The position numbers and the translations under genes were made by a program. 64,000 nucleotides of DNA from Kappaphycus alvarezii. Lineage: Eukaryota > Rhodophyta > Florideophyceae > Gigartinales > Solieriaceae. The notes below the pieces were generated by a model. That model saw only the letters and a list, made by a program, of their open reading frames with translations. It was not told where the DNA came from and made no database searches. Positions within the stretch are counted from its first letter, which is position 1; every line of letters starts with the position of its first letter. Shown here one piece after another: positions 55,520-64,000 of the stretch. The stretch lies in NCBI GenBank assembly GCA_002205965.3, contig NADL03000673.1:1116001-1180000 (forward strand), written 5' to 3'.

Positions 55520-58500
55520 TCACTCCCCCTACGAAGAAGAATCGCCCCGATTCTTGTATTCGTATAGCAGATCTTGACAATTTTTCAGTTCATTTTCTGA
55601 TAGCCATGAGTTCTCGTGATCTGCATATCCTTTCCATTTAATGAGATATTTTGTTTTTCCGTATTGTTTCTTGTGACTGAGAATTGATTCGACTTCGTAT
55701 TCTTTATGTCCATCTTGAACCTGTATAGGTGGTGGCGGCGGAATTTGGCGATAGAATTCATCTTCAAAGTACGGCTTAAGGAGACTAGCATGGAAAGCAT
55801 TGTGAATTCCCCTGTCGATCATTGGCTGGGAAAGATTTAAACGGTACGTAACTCCGTTTATATCCTCAGATATTTGAAATGGACCACAAAACTTTGGGTT
55901 CAGTTTTCGAGATCCTGCACCATCTTCAAAAGCTAGGTTTTTTGTGGACAACCAGACTTTGTCACCAACTTTATAAGAAGAAGGTCTTCTACTTCTGTTG
56001 ACATACAAGGCAGTGGATTCATTTGATTTTTTGATTTGTTCTTGGGCTTTTTTCAGTGATTCTTGCATGTTTTTTAGGAACTGTGCCGCAGCAGGGTTGT
56101 CTGCGGAGAGTATGTCCAAAGGGACAGTTCTAGGGTGGATTCCATAATTGAGGAAGAACGGAGAGAATGTTGTAGTGGCATTAATAGATGAGTTGTAAGC
56201 AACTTCGAAGTCTACCAAGTATTTGTCCCAATCTGACTTGTCGAAGCTAACAAAAGAACGAATCATTTCTTCGATCTTTCTGTTCATAATCTCAGATTGT
56301 CCATCTGTTTGTGGGTGATATGCTGAAGAAGGGGATATCTTGGTACCCAGAAGGTGGAACAGACTCTTCCAAAACTTGCTCATAAAAATAGCATCCCTAT
56401 CACAAATGATATTCGTTGGAATTCCGTGGTTTCTGTATACATGATCCTTGAACAACCTGGCAGTTGAAGGAGCATCTATTTTGGGTTGGTTGGTATAATT
56501 CTGATCATCTTTGATAATCTGTCAACGACAGTTAAGATGCCATTGTTTCCTTCCGTTGACCTTGGAAGGGGTGTAATAAAGTCCATCGTTATGTGAGTCC
56601 ATTTGGTTTTCGGTGGGTCAAGAGGTTTTAAAAGACCTGCGGGTTTCTGATTGATGGTTTGTCTCTTTGGCAGTGGCAAGAACGAACGTATCGAAGTACA
56701 TCTGTACGAAGGTTTTTCCAGTAAAACTTCGGTGATATTCTATTGATTGTTTTTGAAATTCCCAAATGTCCAGTATTTGGAGTAGAATGGTAGTCATGTA
56801 ATAGCTTGACTTTAAATTTTCCTTCTGGTACGCAAATCTTTCCGTTCCTTAGTAAAAGCAACCCTTTCTTTTCGAAAGGTGCCTTTGGATCTTTGTATTG
56901 GGTTTTCAGGTTTTCATCTAGCCTGTAATCTTTGGCCAGATCTTCTATCTCAGAATCCGCAAAATAAGGTACGGATATATTGTTCGATTCTAGGTATGTC
57001 TTTGTTATCACTTCCTTGAGTAGTTCTCTGTTTCGATGTTTAGGTGAGGGATAATTCTGAGGTTGTCTTGACAGGGCATCGGCAACGATGTTTGCTTTCC
57101 CGGAGATGGGTATAATTTTGAAATCAAAGTTCGCTAATCTTTCCAACCACCTAACCTGTCTTTGGGACAGATTGTCCTGGGTCTCGAGGTATCTTAAAGG
57201 GTAGTGATCAGAATGAACTGTGAAAAAGTTTCCGTGTAGGTATGCTCTCCACCATTTCAAGCACTCTACAATGGCCAAGAGCTCTCTCTCATGAGCGGCA
57301 TAATTTTGCTCAGCATCATTCAAAGTCCTAGACGCAAAGGCAACTGGTCTTCTGGATTTTGGATCCCCCTGTTCCAACACAGCTCCAATTGCGTACTGAG
57401 AGGCATCTGTAGTGACATATATTGGAAGTTCAGAGTCAAAAGTTCGAAGGACTGGGGCACTGCATAACGATTTCTTCAAGGTCTGGAATGATTTGTCCTG
57501 AGTAGCTGTCCACAAAATGAAACGTTCTTCGTCAGCTCTGTAAGAGGTTTAGCAACCAATGAGCATCCTCTTATGAATCTTCTGTAATAGTTGACGAGTC
57601 CTAAGAATGACTGAAGTTGTTGCTTGTTCTTTGGTGAGGCCATTCCATGACTGCCTTTATCTTGTTGGGATCCACAGCAATTCCCTCTTGACAGATTACA
57701 TGTCCAAGATACTCGACTTCTTTAACACCGAAGACACATTTTGACAATTTTGCGAACAGATTCTCCTTCCTCAGAATCTCTAGTACTACATCAATGTGTT
57801 CTAAATGTTCTTTCCATGTCTTACTGAAGATGAGAATGTCATCTAAATAAACGATAACGAATACATCCAGGACATCTTTGAATATGTCGTTCATGAGATT
57901 CATAAAAGTTGCTGGTGCGTTGGTCAATCCAAAAGGTAGTACGAGAAATTCAAAATGTCCGTATCTGGTTCGAAACGCTGTGAGAGGGATTGAAGATTCC
58001 TCCAGTCTGATCTGATGGTAACCCATCCTCAGATCTATTTTCGAGAAGTACCTGGCTCCCTTAAGTCGATCAAAGATATCATCGATGCGCGGCAGGGGGT
58101 AGCTGTTTTTTACAGTAAGCCGATTAAGTGCTCTGTAATCCACACACATACGCAAACCGCTGTCCTTTTTCGTTACAAAGAGTATTGGCGCTCCCCAGGG
58201 GCTTTTGCTTGGTCTAATGAATTCACTCTCTAGTAGATCATCTAGTTGTTTACGAAGCTCCATCATTTCTTTTCCTGAAAGTCTGTAGAGACCCTTTTTC
58301 TGTGGCTTAGCATCTTTTTCCAATTCGATCTTGAAATCATACTTTCGCTTCGGAGGAAGGCCCTTCGGAAGTTTTTCCGGGAAAACGTCTGTATACTTTT
58401 TCAGTACACCTTGAATATCTTCTGGGTAAGAATCTGGAACATTTGGATTTGAGTCTAGTGGTCGAATTAGAACAGCATAAGTGCTACATTTTTTCTCCAA

Positions 58501-60056
58501 ATCAGTAAGTACTGAGTTTGCAGAAACGAAAGGGTGCTTTGTCATTTCATTGGCAGTGACGGAGTACTTTTCACCCTTGTAGTTGAAAGAAACTTGATTG
58601 CTTGAAGAGTCGATAATTGCTCTATGGGCTCCACACCATTCCTTTCCTAGGATTGCATCATATCTCTTGAGGGGGCTCACGGCGAAGTACAGTGGTTCTG
58701 TGTAGTTCTTTATTTGGACGATTGCCGGACCGGCTGTTTCTTCAACTTCTGGTTAGCACCGTTCGCCATTTCGGCAAGCTCTGCTGATTCTCTTGTTTTA
58801 ATCTTATGGTAATCGCAGAACAATTCACTGAGGAAATTGATCTCACCACCTGGGTCGATGAGAATTTTTGCTGGTCCATTGGAAATGACTCCTTTAACAA
58901 TAAGAAGTCCTCTATGATTTCGTTGGAAAGTTGGGGTTGGTGTTCCCCTAAATGCTTCCTGGGATCTTATTGTTGAAACAATAAGATTTCTGTCATCCAG
59001 AACTGATTGAGGACCTTCAGTCAGTTCCTTCGGGCTTTTGGGCAGTTTTTTGCAATGTGCCCTCTCTGTCTGCATCTCAAGCAGAGGCCTTCACGTATGC
59101 ATCTCTCACGTTCTGCTTGATCCAATTTCGGTAAGTTAACATTTGAGGACTGTATACCCGGTTTCATTTCCACGTTCCCAATTTCCATGGGCACGGAGCA
59201 CTATTTCCAGTACTTGAACTTCCGTTCAGCGATTTTGTATTCGATTTGTTGTTACCTAACGGCCCTGAACGCCTGTAAGCAGCTTCGATTCTTTCCGCAT
59301 CTGCCATTAAATCAGAAAGCTTAGAGTATTCTTTCGTGCATAAGGCTTTCCAAATGTACGGTTTCAGGCCGCGTGAATAGCGATCAATCTGATCTTTGAC
59401 TCCTATGTCTGGTATATCCAACAATATTTTGTTAAAATCTTCATTGAACGCAGTAACGTCTTTAACTTGTTTCCAGCGAGCCAGCTTGTCTCGGGCGATT
59501 TTTTCCTTGTTTAACGTCTCGAAGCGATTGAGAAGTGCAGTCTTCAGTTCCTTCCATGTTTGAATCTCCTGCCCCGCGGCGCTCTTGGAATGGACCATCC
59601 ACCACTCATGGGCATTTCCAGAGAGATAGCTTAGTGCAATGTTCATGGTAGCTTGCCCATCTGCTTCACCAAGATAATTCTGCATCTGCACGCACCAGCT
59701 CCCGACGGACCCTTTTCCGCTGAATGATCCCGGCTTATTCTTCTTAGGGGCGTCCTTGGTTTCGTTTTGACCATTTGAGCTACCGGCATTGATCCTGACG
59801 AGAGAAAGCTCATTCTCGAGAGCTCCCACCTTGCGAGCAGCGTTATTGAGCTGGTTCTGTTGTGCGGAGATCTGATTATGAGCCTCTGACAGCTGGCGTT
59901 GAAGTTCGCTTACAGCTTGTGCCAGAGACTCTACAGTAATGCCCGAAGTTTCCATTGTCTTTTCCTATTGGTCGAAAGAGTCACACGTGTAGTTTTGGGT
60001 TTTTTTTCTTTAAATAGAATTTTTTCAAATTGGCCAGTAAGAATCGGTATGCACTG

Positions 60057-60355
60057 TGGCCGAGTTGGCTAGACCAGCGAAAGACCAGTGAGAGGTCTCG
60101 AGTTCGAATCCCAGCGATAACTTGGGAAAGTTGATTTTCTCTGACGTAAGGGTTTGACGTCAGTCACGTCGGGTGTGCTATAGTAGCCCTCCTTCCGATG
60201 CTTTACAGAACGGTTGTTTTCCTGTCTAGAACCTGGCGGCGATACGGGCTTACAAGCCCTACTGCAAGGAACTGGGGAAAGCGAGTTCGTAAGGTAGCCA
60301 CAGCGGGAGGTTGAACACAGCACAAACGAAGTCGGTTGAGAAAGCAACTTTTGGA
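60057..60355 (+). mobile_element. tRNA-derived SINE-like unit
   Basis: Pol III A box TGGCCGAGTTGG at 60057-60068 and B box AGTTCGAATCC at 60101-60111, 32 bases apart, as in a tRNA. Neither the acceptor stem nor the T stem pairs well, so it is not a functional tRNA. The opposite strand reads RWDSNSRPL, the usual by-product peptide of tRNA-derived SINEs. The body runs to about 60355 and ends before a T-rich tract. It lies in the leader of gypsy B, opposite to its transcription. Confidence 0.5.
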
Positions 60356-60397
60356 GTTTTTCTTGCTTCCTCTTCCCTAAATTTATTCAAATTTTAA

Positions 60398-60979
60398 CTA
60401 CTGACGGGCAGTCTCTCGATGACGGCGGCCAAGACGGTGGCGCTCAAGGTCTGCCTTACTTGGGACTTCGATTTTGCAAATTTGGCAGATGTGCCTCGTC
60501 TTATCGGCGCGGTGCTGGTGCTTGCGGGATCGGAGGTGCTCGTGGTACTGCACTCGGCCTGTGCAGGTGACTTGACAGTGACGGCAGTGGAAGGGCGAAG
60601 ATCGCGGGTTCTTGGTCAGGCGAGGCCTTCTGGTCTTCTTACGAATGCGGTGGTTGGCGGTTCTCTGAATGACGATGGAAGCCGCGTCAGGGAGAATCGG
60701 TAGGGTCTTCTTAGGCTTCTGCGGCTTGGAGCGAGGGACTGCGGGCCTTCTCGGTATCGGCGGTAGAGCGGGTAGCGATACAGCCTCGGGAAGGCAGAAA
60801 GTGGAGGGTCTTGGTGTCCTCGGTTCCTCCACCACGATTCTGGTGGGTGTTCTTGGCTCCACTCCAAACTCGAAAGTTGTCAGCTCCTGACAATTTTCGG
60901 CGAAGAACGATTGTAAGTCTTCTGCGTTGTACTCGTCCGGCGACGAGGGGCGGTCCCTGGAAGTCTTGTTTTTCGGCAC
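60398..60979 (-). CDS. Accessory ORF of gypsy B: two JAZ/U1-type C2H2 fingers
   Basis: About 193 codons between the 5' LTR and gag, same strand as gag-pol. The N-terminal half is Pro/Arg-rich and basic (TPTRIVVEEPRTPRPS, PKKTLPILPDAASIVIQR), then RIRKKTRRPRLTKN, a likely nuclear or nucleic-acid-binding tract. Two zinc fingers follow, each exactly C-x2-C-x12-H-x5-H: CRHCQVTC...HLRSRKH and CQICKIEV...HRLGRRH. This long-spaced pattern is that of U1-C/JAZ/matrin-type fingers, many of which bind RNA or double-stranded RNA. No ATG opens the frame; a CAG just before its first codon could be a splice acceptor. An ORF in this place is not part of the standard Ty3/gypsy plan. Confidence 0.6.
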   Translation of the reverse strand: MPKNKTSRDRPSSPDEYNAEDLQSFFAENCQELTTFEFGVEPRTPTRIVVEEPRTPRPSTFCLPEAVSLPALPPIPRRPAVPRSKPQKPKKTLPILPDAASIVIQRTANHRIRKKTRRPRLTKNPRSSPFHCRHCQVTCTGRVQYHEHLRSRKHQHRADKTRHICQICKIEVPSKADLERHRLGRRHRETARQ

Positions 60980-61109
60980 TGAGCGTTATTCAAAAAGAAT
61001 CAGAGTAAAAAACAAAATGTTAGTCTCTGCTTGCAATCGGGCAGAACGTCAAATCTAATAGAGATTTTAACTTACTGTCGGATTGGAAGAACTCGCAGTA
61101 CTGACAAAC

Positions 61110-61127
61110 GAATATGCGATGCTACCA
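61110..61127 (-). promoter_or_regulatory. Gypsy B primer-binding site
   Basis: On the minus strand, two T after the LTR end, TGGTAGCATCGCATATTC. It would pair with a tRNA ending GCGATGCTACCA, close in form to the 3' end of an initiator tRNA-Met. The tRNA identity is inferred. Confidence 0.55.
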
Positions 61128-61129
61128 AA

Positions 61130-61631
61130 TGTGGGGTGTTGAGCGCACAAAAGGTAATCGATGGTTGAACTGTTGGTTGATGCTTCCGGTAATCAGGCCG
61201 GACATCAGACCAGGGTTTATATAGAAAAAGTACTCAACACCAGCAGAGATAAATTGTAACTAAACGGTACTGAATTCAAAGGTATTCTAGAAAATGCGAC
61301 CCAGAGGTATCAAACTACAAGGTTCTGAAGGTCCATCAGTATAACAGACAGCAACAAACATCATGGCAAAGTATCATTGGTCCAATTGGCAAGGAGGCAT
61401 AAAGTGGTTGCTGATTGGTGGGTGCGAAATGTTTCGAGAACCACGCGAGATAGCCATGATGGATCCATGTCATTGGCTAGGTACAAAGAGGTATGATATT
61501 ATGCTTTTACACTGGTGCGTGAGTACAGTGCACAAGTTGCAATGATGTCTTCTTACAGTGTAAATCCTTGGTACAGGTTACCGGAGGGATACTATCAGGG
61601 TATTTGGTGATTTATGGGCATAATCGCAACA
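61130..61631 (-). repeat. Gypsy B 5' LTR
   Basis: 502 bases, identical to 55018-55519 except for one A/G difference near 61594. Followed by TAGAG. Confidence 0.95.
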
Positions 61632-62439
61632 TAGAGTGGGCCCAGGAAGCACGACAGGAGATGGAGAAACAAATGGAAGACTTAAAGTTAAAACGGGCCT
61701 CTATGCGAATGGAACTAACTTTTCTAACTACCTCTCGCCCAGACTTTTCGTTCGAAATCGCGCAGCTGGCCCAGGTCACAGAACAGACGTTTACTAAACA
61801 ACCATCTGTGCATATCCAAAGAGCCAATAAGTTAATTAAGTATGCAACAAATAATATAGTGATGCTCAGGTTCTCAAAGCTTGATAGGAAGTCACTTAAG
61901 TTTGTCGGGTTTTCAAATTATTCCTTTGCGAGAAACCATGACCTCCCGTCACAGCTTGTATATGTCGTCTTCTTTGGTGATATGAGTGATACCGTGACTA
62001 CTTTAGTAATCAAATTGTATAAGGCACGAAGAATAACAAGATCTGTAACGTTATGTGAATTCATTGCCTTTAGTGATAGATTAGATTATGCATTAGCAAT
62101 AGCACAAGATATATCACGATGCTCTGTGAGAAAATCCCCCTGCAACTATTTGTAAACAGCAAACTTTTATTTGAAGTCATTTCGAGAAGTCCCAAACGTC
62201 GAAGAAAAGAATCATGTTGGAGTTATTTGCAGAAAGGGAAAGGTTTCCTGACAAAATCACCTCTGACAATAGTTTTTTCCCAGGTTCGACAAGTGCTCCG
62301 TACCCCCTTACCAAACGGATTTCGTAGGCAGTTCTACGAACTGTCAGCAAAACAGGTAAAAGTCTACGTTCAACCAAAACAATGGAAAGTACGAGAAAAA
62401 TAAGAAAAAACAGTGTAGGAACGGTAAAAATGAACAAGC

Positions 62440-63730
62440 TATATCACCAAACAATGAATCAAGAAGTTGAATGTTTGAATATCTCAAGGATCTCGGCTAA
62501 TTAAAGGCCCTGGATATTTGGACCAGCACAGGCGCGGATGCTTTCTGTCGTTTTTCTAATATCAAAAGACTCAGCGGCATGTATGATGATGTGTCGAGAG
62601 GCATACAAAATAATAGCATGGTCAACCTCGGCACCAGACGCCGAGATCAGCCTTACAATCCATACACTAGTTGTTTAACAGGCATTACAGTCAAAAGAAA
62701 CTTTACTTCTATGGTCGGTAATGCACTTCCTATCCGGCGGGCGAGGGAATACGAGATACAGACCCAAGGTTTGGACGATTGGTATTATCTGCTTTAAACT
62801 CTTGACATGAACATTCGATTTTAACAACCGATGACTCACTTATGTCGCATATTTGAAATCGCGAACAATGTGCACCGCGTTGAAGAAAGATGCGAGAGAG
62901 AAATCCAGAGCTTCAGCGCAAGGAAAGGGATCGACAACATTATCCATGTGATATCTCGAAAGTAATGTACACGATGCTGGCGCACCGGGCCCTAGAGTGA
63001 CCACCGCGACTCCAAGATTCCTTATGCATTACCCTATGAAGCCATCTAATAACTGCAGACTCCTGTGATGAACTTTCTCCTGTTGAGGAGTGCTACCAGA
63101 GCGTCGACCTGCTTCAACCGGAACGGTCTGAAATTTGACGAGCCGACGCCCGTATGCGGGCATCATTGTACCGCTCGGCACATTTTGCCATCCCGAAATC
63201 ACGTCGCGCGTATTGCTGTCCGTGGCATACCACCGACTACGCTGTAATGTGCATAGCCCTGTCCTTTTCCCCTCTCTGATACATAACCACGTTATTGACT
63301 AATCTACTTGCTCATTTTCGTTGAGCGCTTTCCGATAATGTCCTTGCTTAGAATACTGATATCCTGAATTTCTCTGTTATTGTGCTCTGTTGTTGCTCCT
63401 TTTCTTTGTTACTCGGTAATTTTCGCGTACCCGCGTTGATTGGACGCGGATTCCGAACAGTGCGCATACTGCCATCTGGGAGAGCCACTCTAACTCCAGC
63501 CATCACGCTCACGCTATGGCTTCGTTCGGAATCCCCCGGAAAACTTTCCGACTTCACACTGTCGATCGTGTTTGAGTAGAAAAAAGAGTTGGAGAAACAG
63601 AGAGGAAATTGTAATTGAAAATGCGCGCACTATATGCCTTTTTTCGTCAGCCTTCCGAAAATTTTCAATCAGTAGAGCGCTTTGCGCACCGCTAATTTGC
63701 TGCAGTTTACACTGTTGCACTATAAAGGAT
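62440..63730. other. Decayed 3' part of copia B, no gene called
   Basis: 1.3 kb with only short open frames (for example about 72 codons at 62579-62797) and no recognised domain. Probably the copia B tail and unassigned DNA up to its 3' LTR. Confidence 0.35.
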
Positions 63731-63984
63731 TGTCAGTATTACACTCAATGAAATTCCAAGGCGACAAGTGTCAACACACCTGTGCAATTCGCATCGCAAT
63801 TAAATCACATAAAAGCTGACCTCCCGCCGTGAAGGAAAAAACGCAAAAGGCAATGAGGAGGAATCCTTGTATTACGTGAAGTCGTCGTACACGCCGCAGT
63901 CTTTTCTCTCTGGCCACTTCCTTTATCAAGTAAATTTTTTCTCTCACTTTCCATTGTCTAGCTCTCTACCTGTTACTCTGCGAT
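63731..63984 (+). repeat. Copia B 3' LTR
   Basis: Shares its beginning with 43533-43725 (ACTCAATGAAATTCCAAGG, CTGACCTCCCGCCGTGAA) and its end with 44997-45104 (GTACACGCCGCA, TTTATCAAGTAAA, CT-rich tail, CTGTTACTCTGCG). The exact end is uncertain by a few bases. Confidence 0.6.
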
Positions 63985-64000
63985 TGTATTTATTTAAGGG

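Larger units (their letters stand above)
55018..61631 (-). mobile_element. Gypsy B: young Ty3/gypsy chromovirus with an accessory ORF
   Basis: 6.61-kb element on the minus strand, flanked by perfect TAGAG duplications (55013-55017, 61632-61636). LTRs of 502 bases at each end. Reading leftward: primer-binding site, accessory zinc-finger ORF (60398-60979), SINE-like unit (about 60.05-60.36 kb), gag about 59.95-59.1 kb with a coiled-coil start, protease about 58.85 kb, reverse transcriptase about 58.3-57.8 kb ([15 protein letters not shown]), RNase H about 57.4-57.1 kb, integrase zinc region about 56.8 kb and core about 56.4-56.0 kb, and a chromodomain about 55.7 kb (YEVESILSHKK, KYLIKWKGYADHENSW). 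Looks nearly whole, with about four breaks. The LTRs differ at one position that I can see, so it is very recent. Confidence 0.9.
43533..63984 (+). mobile_element. Copia B: old Ty1/copia element hosting several later insertions
   Basis: Heavily decayed Ty1/copia fossil. 5' LTR in two pieces (about 43533-43725 and 44997-45104), 3' LTR about 63731-63984 near the window end. Parts in order: gag about 45.1-46.6 kb (FEDPKEANYATQMMKDSKFS, RRLHWKGGKGYRGTGKS), protease about 47.3 kb (CIDSGAPHPVVGGKEL), integrase about 47.85-48.2 kb (NERVIMDIMYF), and RNase H about 61.65-62.2 kb (TTSRPDFSFEIAQLAQVTEQ). Inserted into it are a 1.3-kb unit in the 5' LTR, a hAT fragment, gypsy A and gypsy B. Many breaks; the LTRs are clearly more divergent than those of copia A, so it is the oldest layer. 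Confidence 0.6.

Noticed and set aside
1-64000. CRISPR array, bacterial operon or prophage content
   Set aside because: No regularly spaced repeats of that kind, no ribosome-binding-site-led gene strings, and all recognisable genes are eukaryotic.

Overview
The window is eukaryotic nuclear DNA. The left third, about 0.8-20.9 kb, is a compact, nearly intron-free gene island. It holds recognisable homologues of WDR83/MORG1, NAA15 (NatA auxiliary subunit), a Rheb-like GTPase, WDR61/SKI8, a TEN1-like OB-fold protein, a PTEN-type formin, a glyoxylate/hydroxypyruvate reductase and a class I aminotransferase. The formin architecture (PTEN-like domain, C2, FH1, FH2) is best known from plant class II formins. 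Together with gene islands set in a sea of LTR elements, this suggests an alga, and my best guess is a multicellular red alga. That assignment is inference, not proof.

Layout of 0-23 kb: WDR83(+), an unidentified ORF(+), NAA15(-), a 3.1-kb spacer, Rheb(+), WDR61(-) facing away from TEN1(+) across a 0.3-kb shared promoter, formin(-), GRHPR(-), aminotransferase(+), then 2.4 kb without a recognisable gene. The spacers are studded with the palindrome TGTACTGTACAGTACA and its variants. Almost every host gene can be followed from end to end only by changing reading frame, mostly by apparent one-base losses and often at homopolymers. This looks more like consensus indel error than like seven neighbouring pseudogenes.

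From 23.2 kb to the end the window is a nest of transposons. One Ty1/copia element (copia A) spans 23,233-41,800 and is flanked by the 5-bp duplication GTGAC. Its 5' LTR is split at its TATA box by 11.8 kb of later insertions: a DNA transposon with a YqaJ-type nuclease and matching terminal inverted repeats (23,414-28,610), a two-gene PIF/Harbinger unit (29.7-33.1 kb) and a C-rich minisatellite (33.5-34.5 kb). Next comes a pogo-like DDE_1 fragment (42.4-43.3 kb).

An older copia element (copia B, about 43.5-64 kb) follows. It has itself received a 1.3-kb insertion in its 5' LTR, a hAT fragment, a Ty3/gypsy element (gypsy A, 50,200-54,263, duplication GTTTC) and a very young Ty3/gypsy chromovirus (gypsy B, 55,018-61,631, duplication TAGAG). 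The two 502-bp LTRs of gypsy B differ at one position that I can see.

The most unusual items are an extra two-finger C2H2 ORF between the 5' LTR and gag of gypsy B, a tRNA-derived SINE-like unit beside it, an antisense ORF between RNase H and the 3' LTR of copia A, and the palindrome family in the gene island.
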